Positions 8,257 through 16,235 of a stretch of DNA of 23,485 nucleotides are shown in pieces. A program made the translations under genes and the position numbers. Position 1 is the first letter of the stretch; each line of letters begins with the position of its first letter. The notes under the pieces were generated by a model. It saw only the letters and a list, made by a program, of their open reading frames with translations, had not been told where the DNA came from and searched no databases. The stretch is from assembly GCA_003542015.1 (NCBI GenBank), contig DPLL01000150.1:1890-25374 (forward strand). Reading direction: 5' to 3'. The stretch comes from Microcoleaceae cyanobacterium UBA9251. GTDB lineage: Bacteria; Cyanobacteriota; Cyanobacteriia; Cyanobacteriales; Microcoleaceae.

Positions 8257-9631
8257 CTGGAAAGCCACCAAAATTGAACTCAACACCAGAATTAAAAGTG
8301 TAGCAGGATTGCCAAATCGTTCCCTAGTGCGAAATGCGTGGCAGATGTCTACTGATGAATTCTGGAATTACCAAGCAACTGCTTTTAAATCCCTCTACGA
8401 ATTTGCCAGAAACCGAGTCCCGTTTTACCAAAAGAATCTAAATGATTATCCTTTACTTTCTTCTGGAGACGACAATGTTTTAGAAATTCTTTCTCAGTTT
8501 CCGGTTCTCTTGAAACAAACGCTCCGAGCCAACAATTCGGATTTTTTGCCTTCTCCACTGTTACCCCTGACAATGTTTCACACGACTAGCGGAACGAGTG
8601 GCACTCCGATTCGCTTGTCTGAAACTATTTGGGAAAAAGGATTTTATCAGGCAATTAATGAAGAATTGTTTCTTCGCATTTGCGGAAATCGCTATCCGCG
8701 AACGCTTTATCTCACTGGATTTATGACCCCTTCACATAACAGTGAAGAGTTATGCTGGCGCGATCTCTTATTTGGCAATGTTGCTTTGTCTATTTACTCA
8801 TTAAACTCCCGCAATCGCGACGGAATCATTCAGTTAATTAACAACCTGAAACCACAAATAATCTGGGGCTACGCTTCAGCAGTTCACCAGTTAGCTGTTC
8901 TTTTAGGCGATCGCACTTTGCGCTCAAAAGATCAATGCGTGGCTGTTGTCACTTCCGAAACCCTACAACCTGATTGGCGTGCTGATATCGAAAATGTAAT
9001 TTGCCGGAAACTGTTTAACTATTACTCTTCACAAGAAGGCTGTCACTTAGCTGTGGAGTGTCCATTCGGACAAATGCACATCAACCCGCTAATGGGCGTT
9101 ATCGAGATCCTAGACGAATACGATCGACCCGTGAAAAAAGGCGAGTTAGGAAGAGTTGTTGTCACTGGACTGCTGCGAAAAAGTATGCCTTTAATTCGTT
9201 ACGAACTAGGAGATGCAGCCGAATCAACAGGTTATGTCTCAGACTGTTCTTGTGGGTTGAAATGGCCGATTATTGCCCAAATCGAGGGAAGGTTAGAGAA
9301 CCTTGTGAAAACTAGGGATGGGCGCAGGATTGGAATGCTGGGTTACAGTGTTCTTAAAGACCTTCCGGGTGTCAAAGAAAGTCAGATCGTCCAGGTCGGT
9401 TACGAAAAATTTATCTGTAACATTGTCAAATTTGAAGCAGATTCAGTTGAAACCGAGTATTTAGAAAAGTTAATTCGTGACCAGCTAATCAAGCGTTTGC
9501 AGACCAACGTGCAGATAGAATTTAGGTATCTTTCCTCCATTCCTCGCAGAGGTTCGAGAGCTAAGTTTAGCGCTGTCGTTGTCGATTTTGAAGATAAAGA
9601 TATTCCCAATCATCGCGAGGCTATTGTATGA
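8249..9631 (+). CDS. CapK/PaaK-like adenylate-forming enzyme
   Basis: 460 residues of the phenylacetate-CoA ligase/CapK branch of the ANL superfamily. Visible are the phosphate-binding loop TSGTSGTP (113-120), the aromatic YYSSQEG motif (258-264), RYELGD (317-322) and a following IEGRLENLV hinge region. A cysteine set (CHLAVECP near 265 and CSCG at 333-336) matches the likely metal site of CapK-like members. Such enzymes activate a carboxylate with ATP. In polysaccharide loci they are often present with no proven substrate. It overlaps its left neighbour by eight bases and its right neighbour by four, so it is firmly part of the operon. GGAGA precedes the start. The substrate could be an acyl or amino-acid decoration (inference). 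Confidence 0.85.
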   Translation: MSNWKATKIELNTRIKSVAGLPNRSLVRNAWQMSTDEFWNYQATAFKSLYEFARNRVPFYQKNLNDYPLLSSGDDNVLEILSQFPVLLKQTLRANNSDFLPSPLLPLTMFHTTSGTSGTPIRLSETIWEKGFYQAINEELFLRICGNRYPRTLYLTGFMTPSHNSEELCWRDLLFGNVALSIYSLNSRNRDGIIQLINNLKPQIIWGYASAVHQLAVLLGDRTLRSKDQCVAVVTSETLQPDWRADIENVICRKLFNYYSSQEGCHLAVECPFGQMHINPLMGVIEILDEYDRPVKKGELGRVVVTGLLRKSMPLIRYELGDAAESTGYVSDCSCGLKWPIIAQIEGRLENLVKTRDGRRIGMLGYSVLKDLPGVKESQIVQVGYEKFICNIVKFEADSVETEYLEKLIRDQLIKRLQTNVQIEFRYLSSIPRRGSRAKFSAVVVDFEDKDIPNHREAIV

Positions 9632-11124
9632 CCCAGAATAGTTTACGCATCAAAACTGCATACAAGGATAGCGCGATCGTTTCTTTTTTCCTCAGCCTCC
9701 TGATAGTTGTGGGTTTTATCCAAACCTCAGACCAGTTTTTCCACTGGTTTTTGTTCCCCGTCACCCTATGCGGAATTATCATGGGAATTGATGCGGTTGA
9801 TTGGTTTCGCGGTCGCTTAGGCATCTTCGATCCCGTTGGTATTATCGGCTTATTAGGTTTTCATTTCTTCTTTTTAGCACCTCTGTGCCACGTCAGTTGG
9901 GATTATTGGATGGGAGGAGATGCCATACCGCCTCCCGACTGGCGACCTTGGATTGGCTGGATGGCGATTCTGAATTTTTTCGGTCTTTGGATATATCGCT
10001 TTTCCAGAAATCTTGCCGCTCATTCAACTGAAAATTCGGCAAAACAAACAGTTTGGCAACTCAACCGACGGCGTTTTATCCCGATTCTTTGCTTCGCCCT
10101 GATGCTTTCTGCTGTCTTACAGCTATTGGTTTACCAAAAGTTTGGCGGAATAAGTAACTACATTGAAGCTGCTACAAGAGAAGCTAACAGGGAAGGAGAA
10201 GGTGAATTTGCGGGATCGGGCATAGTCTTCTTGTTTTCAGAGAGCTTCCCGATTTTGGCAATGATGGGTTTCGCGGCCTATGCCCAAAAAAATCAAAAAA
10301 TGCGAAGTTGGACTGTATTAGTGATAGTTTTGCTGGTCTTCCTAGTTCTGCAAATGCTTTTTGGCGGTCTGCGCGGTAGTCGGAGTAACACAATCTGGGC
10401 TTTGTTTTGGGCCGCGGGCATTATTCATTTTTGGATTCGCCAAATTACTAAGAAAGAAATAGCGATCGGTTTAGTATTTATGGTTCTTTTTATGTACATT
10501 TATGGTTTTTTTAAGACCGGAGGTTTAGAAGGTTTGAGTAAAGCTTTAGAAGGACAGGAAGAGCGTGCTAGTTTGGAAAAAAAGTCTGGTAGATCTTGGC
10601 AAGGATTAGTCCTCCAAGACCTGGGAAGGAGTGACATTCAGGCTTTCTTGCTCTACAGATTAATGCAACCTAATAGTGACTACAAATATGCCTTGGGCAG
10701 AACCTATTATGCAGCATTCTCTATGCTAATACCAAGTGCTTTTTGGCCGATTAAACCACCGGACAAGATTAAGGCAGGGACAGAGGCACAATACGGCATG
10801 GGAAGTTATCATCCTCAGCTTTGGGCATCTTCAAAAGTTTATGGTTTAGCTGGTGAAACTATGCTCAACTTCGGGCCAACGGTAATTCCGTTTGCTTTTA
10901 TTTTTATTGGCGTTGTTGTCGGGAATGTTCGACGTTTCCTCTTCACTTGGCAAGCTGATGATATCCGATTAATCTTGTTGCCTTTTTTGGTAAATTACTG
11001 TTTTGTAATTCTGGTGGGCGACCTGGATAATCAGATATTTTTTCTGACCAAAAATGGAGGTTTTCCTTTTATAATATTGGTGCTAAGTTCGGAAAAATTC
11101 ACTATTAATTTCAAAAAAATATAG
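9628..11124 (+). CDS. Wzy-like O-antigen/exopolysaccharide repeat-unit polymerase
   Basis: A 498-residue inner-membrane protein with ten or more hydrophobic segments. One large hydrophilic loop lies in the C-terminal half, from about 290 to 400 (GLEGLSKALEGQEER through GTEAQYGMGSYHPQLWAS). This is the layout of Wzy polymerases, which join flipped lipid-linked repeat units in the periplasm. Primary sequence is poorly conserved in this family, so the call rests on topology, length and position beside Wzx, glycosyltransferases and a phosphoglycosyl transferase. Its ATG overlaps the stop of the CapK-like gene (ATGA at 9628-9631). An O-antigen-ligase-like role is the main alternative. Confidence 0.75.
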   Translation: MTQNSLRIKTAYKDSAIVSFFLSLLIVVGFIQTSDQFFHWFLFPVTLCGIIMGIDAVDWFRGRLGIFDPVGIIGLLGFHFFFLAPLCHVSWDYWMGGDAIPPPDWRPWIGWMAILNFFGLWIYRFSRNLAAHSTENSAKQTVWQLNRRRFIPILCFALMLSAVLQLLVYQKFGGISNYIEAATREANREGEGEFAGSGIVFLFSESFPILAMMGFAAYAQKNQKMRSWTVLVIVLLVFLVLQMLFGGLRGSRSNTIWALFWAAGIIHFWIRQITKKEIAIGLVFMVLFMYIYGFFKTGGLEGLSKALEGQEERASLEKKSGRSWQGLVLQDLGRSDIQAFLLYRLMQPNSDYKYALGRTYYAAFSMLIPSAFWPIKPPDKIKAGTEAQYGMGSYHPQLWASSKVYGLAGETMLNFGPTVIPFAFIFIGVVVGNVRRFLFTWQADDIRLILLPFLVNYCFVILVGDLDNQIFFLTKNGGFPFIILVLSSEKFTINFKKI

Positions 11125-11162
11125 ATGATCGTCTACTGATTCTGCCAAAACAATGAGGATTA

Positions 11163-11167
11163 AAGGA
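11163..11167 (+). promoter_or_regulatory. Ribosome binding site deciding the start at 11176
   Basis: AAGGA lies eight bases before the ATG at 11176 but only two bases before the in-frame GTG at 11170, so the ATG is preferred. Confidence 0.5.
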
Positions 11168-11175
11168 AAGTGAAA

Positions 11176-12426
11176 ATGCTAAGAACTGAGACAACTAAAA
11201 TGCAGAAAACTCTCCAAAAAAGTGAAACAAATATGAATGTAATCGTTATGCTTGAGCATCACTTTTGGCAAACTCCCGATCGCGCAGTGTGGACACAGAC
11301 CATGTTCCCCTATTCATTTTGGCTGCGTTACCTGGACGTTTTTGACCAGGTGAAGGTTGTGGCGCGAATGGGCGAAGTGAGGGAGATTCCTCCTAACTGG
11401 AAACGGGCTGACGGTGAGGGGGTAACATTTGCACCCGTGCCGGATTACACCGGGCCTCTTCAGTATCTTTTCCGGGCAAGGCAAGTAAAACAGGCGGTCA
11501 CAAATGCCTTAAATCAAACTGATGCTGTGATTTTGCGCGTTGGTTCTCAATTGGCTAACGATCTCGAACCTTTGCTGCGTCATACTGACCATCCTTACGG
11601 CGTGGAAGTTGTAGCTGATCCCTACGATGTCTTTGCACCTGGTTCTGTTAAACATCCCTTGAGAGTCTTCTTCCGCTGGATGTTCACCCGTCGATTACAA
11701 CAGCAGTGCTATGGAGCCTGTGCTGCTGCTTACGTCACTGAACGCGCCTTGCAACAGCGCTATCCACCAGCCAATGATGCTTTTTCGACACACTATTCCA
11801 GTGTTGAGTTGCCGGATCGGGCTTTCGTACCTTTTCCTCGTTCACTTAAAGGGATGCACCCGTTGACTCTGATCACCGTAGGTACCCAGGATCAACTTTA
11901 TAAGGCTCCAGATGTGCTGATTGATGCTGTCGCTACCTGCCTTGAAGGGGGGTTAGACCTCAAATTAGTGTTGGTGGGGGATGGCAAACACCGAGGGGAA
12001 CTGGAGGCGCAAGCTGCAAAGCTGAATCTGGGTGAGCGCGTTTGTTTTCTGGGCAACTTGCTTGCGGGGGAGGCGGTGCGAACTCAGTTCGATCGCGCAG
12101 ATCTGTTTGTCTTGCCATCTCATCAAGAAGGCTTGCCCAGGGCGATGATTGAGGCGATGGCACGGGCGCTTCCTTGCATTGGCTCGACTGTGGGAGGTAT
12201 TCCCGAATTGCTACCGCCTGAAGATATTGTACCACCTGGTAATGTGGCTGCTCTCGCGGGCAAAATTCGCGAGGTGGTGAGTCACCCAGAACGCATGACT
12301 CGGATGTCTGCACGGAATTGGGAAAAGGCAAAAGATTACAGAGAGGAGGTGTTACGCGATCGCAGAATTGCATTTTACCGCCATGTCCGTGACACAACCG
12401 AGGCTTGGCTTAAACAAAAATACTAG
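11176..12426 (+). CDS. GT4-family glycosyltransferase
   Basis: 416 residues from the ATG at 11176; an in-frame GTG at 11170 and an ATG 19 codons further in (MNVIVMLEHHF) are alternatives. The last matches the usual family beginning, so the first residues may be an extension. The C-terminal half has LITVGTQDQLYKAPDVLIDA, LVLVGDGKHRGELEA, VCFLGNL and the signature QEGLPRAMIEAM (Glu318 and Glu326), the retaining GT4 nucleotide-sugar site. It would add one sugar to the lipid-linked repeat unit on the cytoplasmic side. It follows the polymerase by about 50 bases and is separated from the next glycosyltransferase by a repeat-rich gap of 247 bases. Sugar specificity unknown. Confidence 0.86.
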   Translation: MLRTETTKMQKTLQKSETNMNVIVMLEHHFWQTPDRAVWTQTMFPYSFWLRYLDVFDQVKVVARMGEVREIPPNWKRADGEGVTFAPVPDYTGPLQYLFRARQVKQAVTNALNQTDAVILRVGSQLANDLEPLLRHTDHPYGVEVVADPYDVFAPGSVKHPLRVFFRWMFTRRLQQQCYGACAAAYVTERALQQRYPPANDAFSTHYSSVELPDRAFVPFPRSLKGMHPLTLITVGTQDQLYKAPDVLIDAVATCLEGGLDLKLVLVGDGKHRGELEAQAAKLNLGERVCFLGNLLAGEAVRTQFDRADLFVLPSHQEGLPRAMIEAMARALPCIGSTVGGIPELLPPEDIVPPGNVAALAGKIREVVSHPERMTRMSARNWEKAKDYREEVLRDRRIAFYRHVRDTTEAWLKQKY

Positions 12427-12518
12427 CAATTGTTTGGATCAAATCAGTGTTAAAAAATTCCCGATTCTCTAGGCTTCTTGCCAAAGTCCGAAATATGGGA
12501 TTTTTTACCAAAAATATC

Positions 12519-12548
12519 CACAGATGTACAGAGATGAACACAGATTGC
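12519..12548. repeat. Degenerate 10-base tandem repeat (x3)
   Basis: CACAGATGTA, CAGAGATGAA and CACAGATTGC follow each other directly. Each shares a CA-AGAT core in the same 10-base phase. The tract lies in the gap between two glycosyltransferase genes, just left of the MITE at 12568. Confidence 0.5.
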
Positions 12549-12567
12549 TTAATGAGTTTTGCAAAAG

Positions 12568-12672
12568 ATATAGCAATCCTAAATCATTTGTGAATTTCTT
12601 ACTCCCTCCCCTTAATAAGGGGAGGGTTGGGGTGGGGTCAAAAACTTTACGACTCATTTAGGATTGCTATAT
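12568..12672. repeat. MITE-like element ending one base before a start codon
   Basis: The left end ATATAGCAATCCTAAAT (12568-12584) is perfectly inverted at the right end ATTTAGGATTGCTATAT (12656-12672), a 17-base terminal inverted repeat around a 105-base element. Inside is a C-rich/G-rich inverted repeat (CCTCCCCTTA-A-TAAGGGGAGG, 12605-12625). No open frame. The right end stops one base before the ATG at 12674. It resembles the element at 435-551 at its left end. Confidence 0.75.
12660..12663 (+). promoter_or_regulatory. Shine-Dalgarno-like AGGA contributed by the MITE end
   Basis: AGGA lies ten bases before the ATG at 12674 and inside the right terminal repeat of the element at 12568-12672. 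No other ribosome-site candidate is visible, so the repeat may supply it. Confidence 0.4.
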
Positions 12673-12673
12673 A

Positions 12674-13834
12674 ATGAACAAACTGTTAGTTGTTACTGCT
12701 GTTCCAGATGCCCTCCGCGCTTTCTTGCTTCCTTTTGGCGATCGTTTCCGCGCTAAGGGATGGCGAGTAGATGCAATGGCTCACGGTGTTTCGACTTGTG
12801 CTTTTTGCACAAAGGCTTTCGATCGCGTTTGGGATGTGGAGTTTTCCCGCAGCCCTTATCATCCCCGAAATCTCTTAGTGGCTCCGCCAAAAATCCGAGA
12901 AATCGTAGTGCGCGAAGGCTATGATATCGTTCATGTTCACATGGCAGTTGCCGCGTTTGTCACCCGCTACGCCCTCAAAGGTTTGAGAGGACAGCATAAG
13001 CCTCAGATTATCTACACGGCTCACGGCTTTAACTTCTACCAAGGGGAAAATCCCCTGAAAAACGCGATCTTTTTAACCTTGGAAAAGTTGGCGGGGCAAT
13101 GGACTGATTACTTGGTGACAATGAATCGCGAGGATGAAGCCGCCGCCAAGCACTACGGTCTTCTTCCGGCTCACAGAGTCCGGTATATGCCAGGAATTGG
13201 CGTAGATCTTCAACAATACAATCTCAATGCTATTTCTGATGCTGAGGTTGTGCAGGCGCGACAAGAACTGGGACTTGCACCGGAAACGCCTCTGTTTTTA
13301 TCCATTGCGGAGTTCATTCCCCGCAAGCGCCATCGCGATGTTTTACGGGCATTTGCGAAGGTTGCTAGACCTGAAGCACACCTAGCTTTTGCTGGTTCTG
13401 GCCCACTGATGCCGGAGATTGTGCAGTTAGCCTCTGGGCTGGGTGTGGCAGAACGAGTGCATTTTTTGGGCTACCGTCGGGACATACCGACTTTGGTTAA
13501 GGCTTCGGTGGCGACGGTGCTGGCTTCCGAACAGGAGGGGCTACCCAGGAGTGTGATGGAGTCTTTGTGCTTGGAAGTTCCGGTTATTGGTACTGATATT
13601 CGGGGTATCCAGGATTTGCTGGAAGGAGATTGCGGTTTGCTCGTTCAGTTGGGCAATGTGGAGCAACTTTCTCAGGCAATGACCCGGATTTTAGACCATC
13701 CCACCGCGGCGAAAGCAATGGGCAAGCGGGGACGGGAACTGATGGCTGCCTATGACTTGCAGCATATTCTCAATTTGCACGACACGTTGTATGCAGAGGC
13801 TTTAGAACAGGTCAAGCCTATGGTTTCTGTTTGA
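12674..13834 (+). CDS. GT4-family glycosyltransferase (EpsD-like)
   Basis: 386 residues. The N-terminal domain shows the EpsD-type pattern: DIVHVHMAVAAFVTRYALK, then IIYTAHGFNFYQGENP and TDYLVTMNREDEAAAKHYG. The C-terminal domain has FLSIAEFIPRKRHRDVLRAF, LAFAGSGPL, VHFLGYRRDI and the signature QEGLPRSVMESL (Glu288 and Glu296). It probably adds a sugar early in repeat-unit assembly, since EpsD-like enzymes often act near the priming step (family knowledge; specificity not shown). The ATG at 12674 directly follows a MITE-like element. After the stop comes another short repeat (13836-13934). Confidence 0.87.
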   Translation: MNKLLVVTAVPDALRAFLLPFGDRFRAKGWRVDAMAHGVSTCAFCTKAFDRVWDVEFSRSPYHPRNLLVAPPKIREIVVREGYDIVHVHMAVAAFVTRYALKGLRGQHKPQIIYTAHGFNFYQGENPLKNAIFLTLEKLAGQWTDYLVTMNREDEAAAKHYGLLPAHRVRYMPGIGVDLQQYNLNAISDAEVVQARQELGLAPETPLFLSIAEFIPRKRHRDVLRAFAKVARPEAHLAFAGSGPLMPEIVQLASGLGVAERVHFLGYRRDIPTLVKASVATVLASEQEGLPRSVMESLCLEVPVIGTDIRGIQDLLEGDCGLLVQLGNVEQLSQAMTRILDHPTAAKAMGKRGRELMAAYDLQHILNLHDTLYAEALEQVKPMVSV

Positions 13835-13835
13835 G

Positions 13836-13934
13836 AACTTACGCAAAAAAACCCAGTTTCTTGGCAAAATCCTGGGTTTAGGCGATCGAGGTATCGCAGA
13901 AACCTGGTTTTTGACCCTTTGTGGGTAAGTCCTG
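13836..13934. repeat. Short inverted-repeat element, ACTTACGCA type
   Basis: AACTTACGCA at the left end is mirrored by TGGGTAAGTCCTG at the right, and the inner arms (AAACCCAGTTTCTT and AGAAACCTGGTTTTTG) are also complementary with gaps. A smaller inner hairpin pairs AAACCCAG with CTGGGTTT. It begins two bases after the glycosyltransferase stop. The ends match the element at 20784-20906, so both likely belong to one MITE family. Confidence 0.6.
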
Positions 13935-14021
13935 TGTTTAATAAAAATGTCGGTTCATTTAACAAAATCTACTCGGTATTACAACGGTTAACTAATCAAT
14001 AGTTGGCAGGAGTTTAAAGAA

Positions 14022-14756
14022 ATGGATTCAGAATTTTATCCTAGTCAATGTTTGCCTATCTCTGACCTGAATTATGCGCCAATTTGGACAGCAGAACAGT
14101 GGCAAGAAGCGAAAAACAATTATCTTGACAAACGCCAAGGTATTCGAGTATCATTGGTAATGAAACGCATCTTAGATTTGGCGATCGCCAGCCTTGCTAT
14201 CCTCATTTTACTCCCGGTGCTGGCTCTGATTTCTTTTGCAATACGACTCAGTTCTCCCGGCCCAATTTTATTTCGCCAAGAACGATTGGGCCAGCTAGCA
14301 AAACCATTTAAAATTTACAAATTTCGGACGATGATTGATGGTGCGCTCCATCAAGGTGCGGGAATTAATACTTTTCAAGGCGATCCTCGTGTCACCCCCA
14401 TTGGTCGATTCTTGCGCGAATACCATCTTGATGAATTACCGCAATTCTTCAATGTTTTACGGGGAGAAATGAGTTTAGTCGGGCCTCGACCGCTGTTAGT
14501 TCAGTGTTTACCAACTTACACCGATTGGCAAAAACAACGCTTCTTAGTGTCCCCAGGTATTACAGCTTGGGAGGCAGTAGAAGGCGGTCTTCTCAACACA
14601 TTAGAGGAACGGCTAAAACTAGATGTTTGGTATGTCAATAATTGGAATTTTTGGTTAGACTTAGTTATCCTAATCCGTACAATTCCCGTAGTTCTTAGTA
14701 AAGAAGGTGCCTATGCTAAAGAGGATGAGCCTCCCCATCATGGCCAACCTCTTTAG
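14022..14756 (+). CDS. Monotopic phosphoglycosyl transferase (PglC/EpsL-like sugar transferase)
   Basis: 244 residues, the short single-domain form of the bacterial sugar-transferase family. About 45 N-terminal residues precede one re-entrant membrane segment (about 50-75), followed by SSPGPILFRQERLG, FKIYKFRTM, the catalytic Asp137-Glu138 dyad (HLDELPQF) and VGPRP (153-157). These enzymes start assembly by moving a phospho-sugar from a UDP-sugar to undecaprenyl phosphate at the inner membrane. AGGAG lies ahead of the ATG at 14022. PglC and EpsL relatives use UDP-diacetyl-bacillosamine-type sugars, which fits the dehydratase at 907 and aminotransferase at 19540 (inference). A Gal- or Glc-phosphate specificity is not excluded. 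Confidence 0.9.
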   Translation: MDSEFYPSQCLPISDLNYAPIWTAEQWQEAKNNYLDKRQGIRVSLVMKRILDLAIASLAILILLPVLALISFAIRLSSPGPILFRQERLGQLAKPFKIYKFRTMIDGALHQGAGINTFQGDPRVTPIGRFLREYHLDELPQFFNVLRGEMSLVGPRPLLVQCLPTYTDWQKQRFLVSPGITAWEAVEGGLLNTLEERLKLDVWYVNNWNFWLDLVILIRTIPVVLSKEGAYAKEDEPPHHGQPL

Positions 14757-14848
14757 GTAGGGAATAGGTAAGAGAAATTAATTCCACTAATCATCTATTC
14801 CACATTTCCACTGATGAAAGTTTCATTAATTTAAGTGAGCCTCGCTAT

Positions 14849-15544
14849 ATGACGATCGCAGTGATTCACCAACCTCAATATTTACCCTATCTGGGTTTCT
14901 TCCACAAACTGAACCAAGGCGACATTTTTGTGGTAATGGATAGTGTGCAATTTATGCGGCGCGGCATTCAACACCGCAACAAAATTAAAACCAACAAAGG
15001 TGAGCAATGGTTAACAGTTCCCGTATTCCATAAATCTTCTCGAGAAGAAGAGTATATCAAAGAAGTGCAAATTGACTCGGAACTTCCTTGGGTGCGGAAG
15101 CATTGGAATACGCTGCTCACCAACTACTCCCCGGCGCCTTATTTTGATAAGTACGCCTTTGAACTCCAAAAAATACTGGAAAAAGAATGGGATTATCTCT
15201 GTGAACTTGACATGGTTTTAATTCAATGGATTATGGAGGTTTTAGGCATTAACAAGCAGATTGTTTATTTGTCGGAATTGGCGGTAGATGGAACTAAAAG
15301 CGACCTTCTGATCGAGGTTTGTAAAGCCGTGGGGGCTGATACTTATTTATCGGGTTCTGGCGGTAAAGGATATATGGATTTATCCCTTTTTGAAGCTGCT
15401 GAAATCAATGTAATCTGGCAAGATTTTAACTCACCATCCTACAATCAACTCTTTCCAGAATTTGGCTTTTTACCGAACCTATCTATTATCGATACTTTAT
15501 TCTGTTGCGGTCCAGAAACAAGGAACTTCTTAGGAGCTAATTAA
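14849..15544 (+). CDS. WbqC-family protein
   Basis: 231 residues. The start MTIAVIHQPQYLPYLGFFHK and the following DSVQFMRRGIQHRNKIKT, WLTVPV and CKAVGADTYLSGSGGKGYMD are the recognisable signature of WbqC-like proteins found in O-antigen and exopolysaccharide clusters. No membrane segment or signal peptide, so cytoplasmic. The biochemical role of the family is not established to my knowledge; genes of this type usually sit with amino-sugar modification enzymes. Its stop codon abuts the GTG of the PIG-L gene, so the two are coupled. No strong Shine-Dalgarno sequence is visible before the ATG at 14849. Confidence 0.82.
   Translation: MTIAVIHQPQYLPYLGFFHKLNQGDIFVVMDSVQFMRRGIQHRNKIKTNKGEQWLTVPVFHKSSREEEYIKEVQIDSELPWVRKHWNTLLTNYSPAPYFDKYAFELQKILEKEWDYLCELDMVLIQWIMEVLGINKQIVYLSELAVDGTKSDLLIEVCKAVGADTYLSGSGGKGYMDLSLFEAAEINVIWQDFNSPSYNQLFPEFGFLPNLSIIDTLFCCGPETRNFLGAN
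15532..15536 (+). promoter_or_regulatory. Ribosome binding site supporting a GTG start
   Basis: AGGAG lies eight bases before the GTG at 15545, inside the end of the WbqC gene. The in-frame ATG at 15557 has no comparable site, so the GTG is preferred. Confidence 0.55.
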
Positions 15545-16225
15545 GTGAGTCAAGCGATGAACAAAAAAATCCTAGTAATAGCTCCTCATGCTGATGATGA
15601 AGTGCTTGGTGTCGGGGGAACAATGGCTCGGTTTGCTGCCGAGGGTGCTGAAGTTTATGTAGTCATCGCAACCCAAGGCTATCCACCTGATTACCCAGAA
15701 GAAATTTCAGAAAATGTACGCCAACAAGGGTTCGCTGCTAATCGGTTACTTGGTGTGAAAGAAACCCGATTTCTGACTCTACCAGCAGCGAATTTAGACA
15801 GCGTTCCCTACCGCGACATCAATCATCAATTGGTTGAAGCTATTCGCAACATCCAGCCAGAGGTTCTTTATATTCCTTTCAATGGTGATCTTCATGTAGA
15901 CCATCAAAGAATTTTCTTATCAGCTTTAGTGGCGGCGCGACCAAATCGTATTAATGCACCAACCACAATTTATGCTTACGAAACCCTTTCAGAAACGAAC
16001 TGGAATGCTCCTTATTTAACACCTAACTTTGTCCCGAATGTTTTTGTGGATATTTCCGGTTATTTGGAGATGAAAATTCAAGCGATGGAACTCTATGCTT
16101 CTCAACTCAAACCTTTCCCTCACGAACGCTCGAAAGAAACTTTAAGAGCTTTGGCGACGTTACGAGGAAGTACGGTAGGGCGTTTCGCTGCGGAGGCTTT
16201 TGTTATGGTGCGAGAAATTATTTAA
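15545..16225 (+). CDS. PIG-L/LmbE-family metal-dependent deacetylase
   Basis: 226 residues. The metal-binding motif PHADDE (14-19) and the later HVDH (His117 and His120) give the His, Asp and His zinc ligands of the PIG-L family, which remove N-acetyl groups from GlcNAc-containing substrates. LGVGGTMARFAAEGAEVYVV is the usual first Rossmann-like stretch. No signal peptide, so it should act in the cytoplasm on a nucleotide sugar or lipid-linked sugar. It starts at GTG directly after the WbqC stop, and ten bases after its own stop the acyltransferase gene begins. Deacetylation followed by new acylation by that neighbour is a plausible pair (inference). Confidence 0.87.
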   Translation: MSQAMNKKILVIAPHADDEVLGVGGTMARFAAEGAEVYVVIATQGYPPDYPEEISENVRQQGFAANRLLGVKETRFLTLPAANLDSVPYRDINHQLVEAIRNIQPEVLYIPFNGDLHVDHQRIFLSALVAARPNRINAPTTIYAYETLSETNWNAPYLTPNFVPNVFVDISGYLEMKIQAMELYASQLKPFPHERSKETLRALATLRGSTVGRFAAEAFVMVREII

Positions 16226-16231
16226 AAGGAG
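16226..16231 (+). promoter_or_regulatory. Ribosome binding site deciding the start near 16236
   Basis: AAGGAG lies directly after the PIG-L stop codon and four, seven and ten bases before three consecutive in-frame ATG codons at 16236, 16239 and 16242. It rules out the longer frame opening at a TTG at 16200. Confidence 0.6.
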
Positions 16232-16235
16232 CGAA

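Noticed and set aside
14814..14826. Small palindrome ATGAAA-G-TTTCAT before the WbqC gene
   Set aside because: Only six pairs around one base in AT-rich DNA; expected often by chance and not linked to any function.
16200..16235. N-terminal extension of the acyltransferase from a TTG
   Set aside because: It overlaps the PIG-L gene, and AAGGAG at 16226-16231 points to the ATG at 16236 or the next two.
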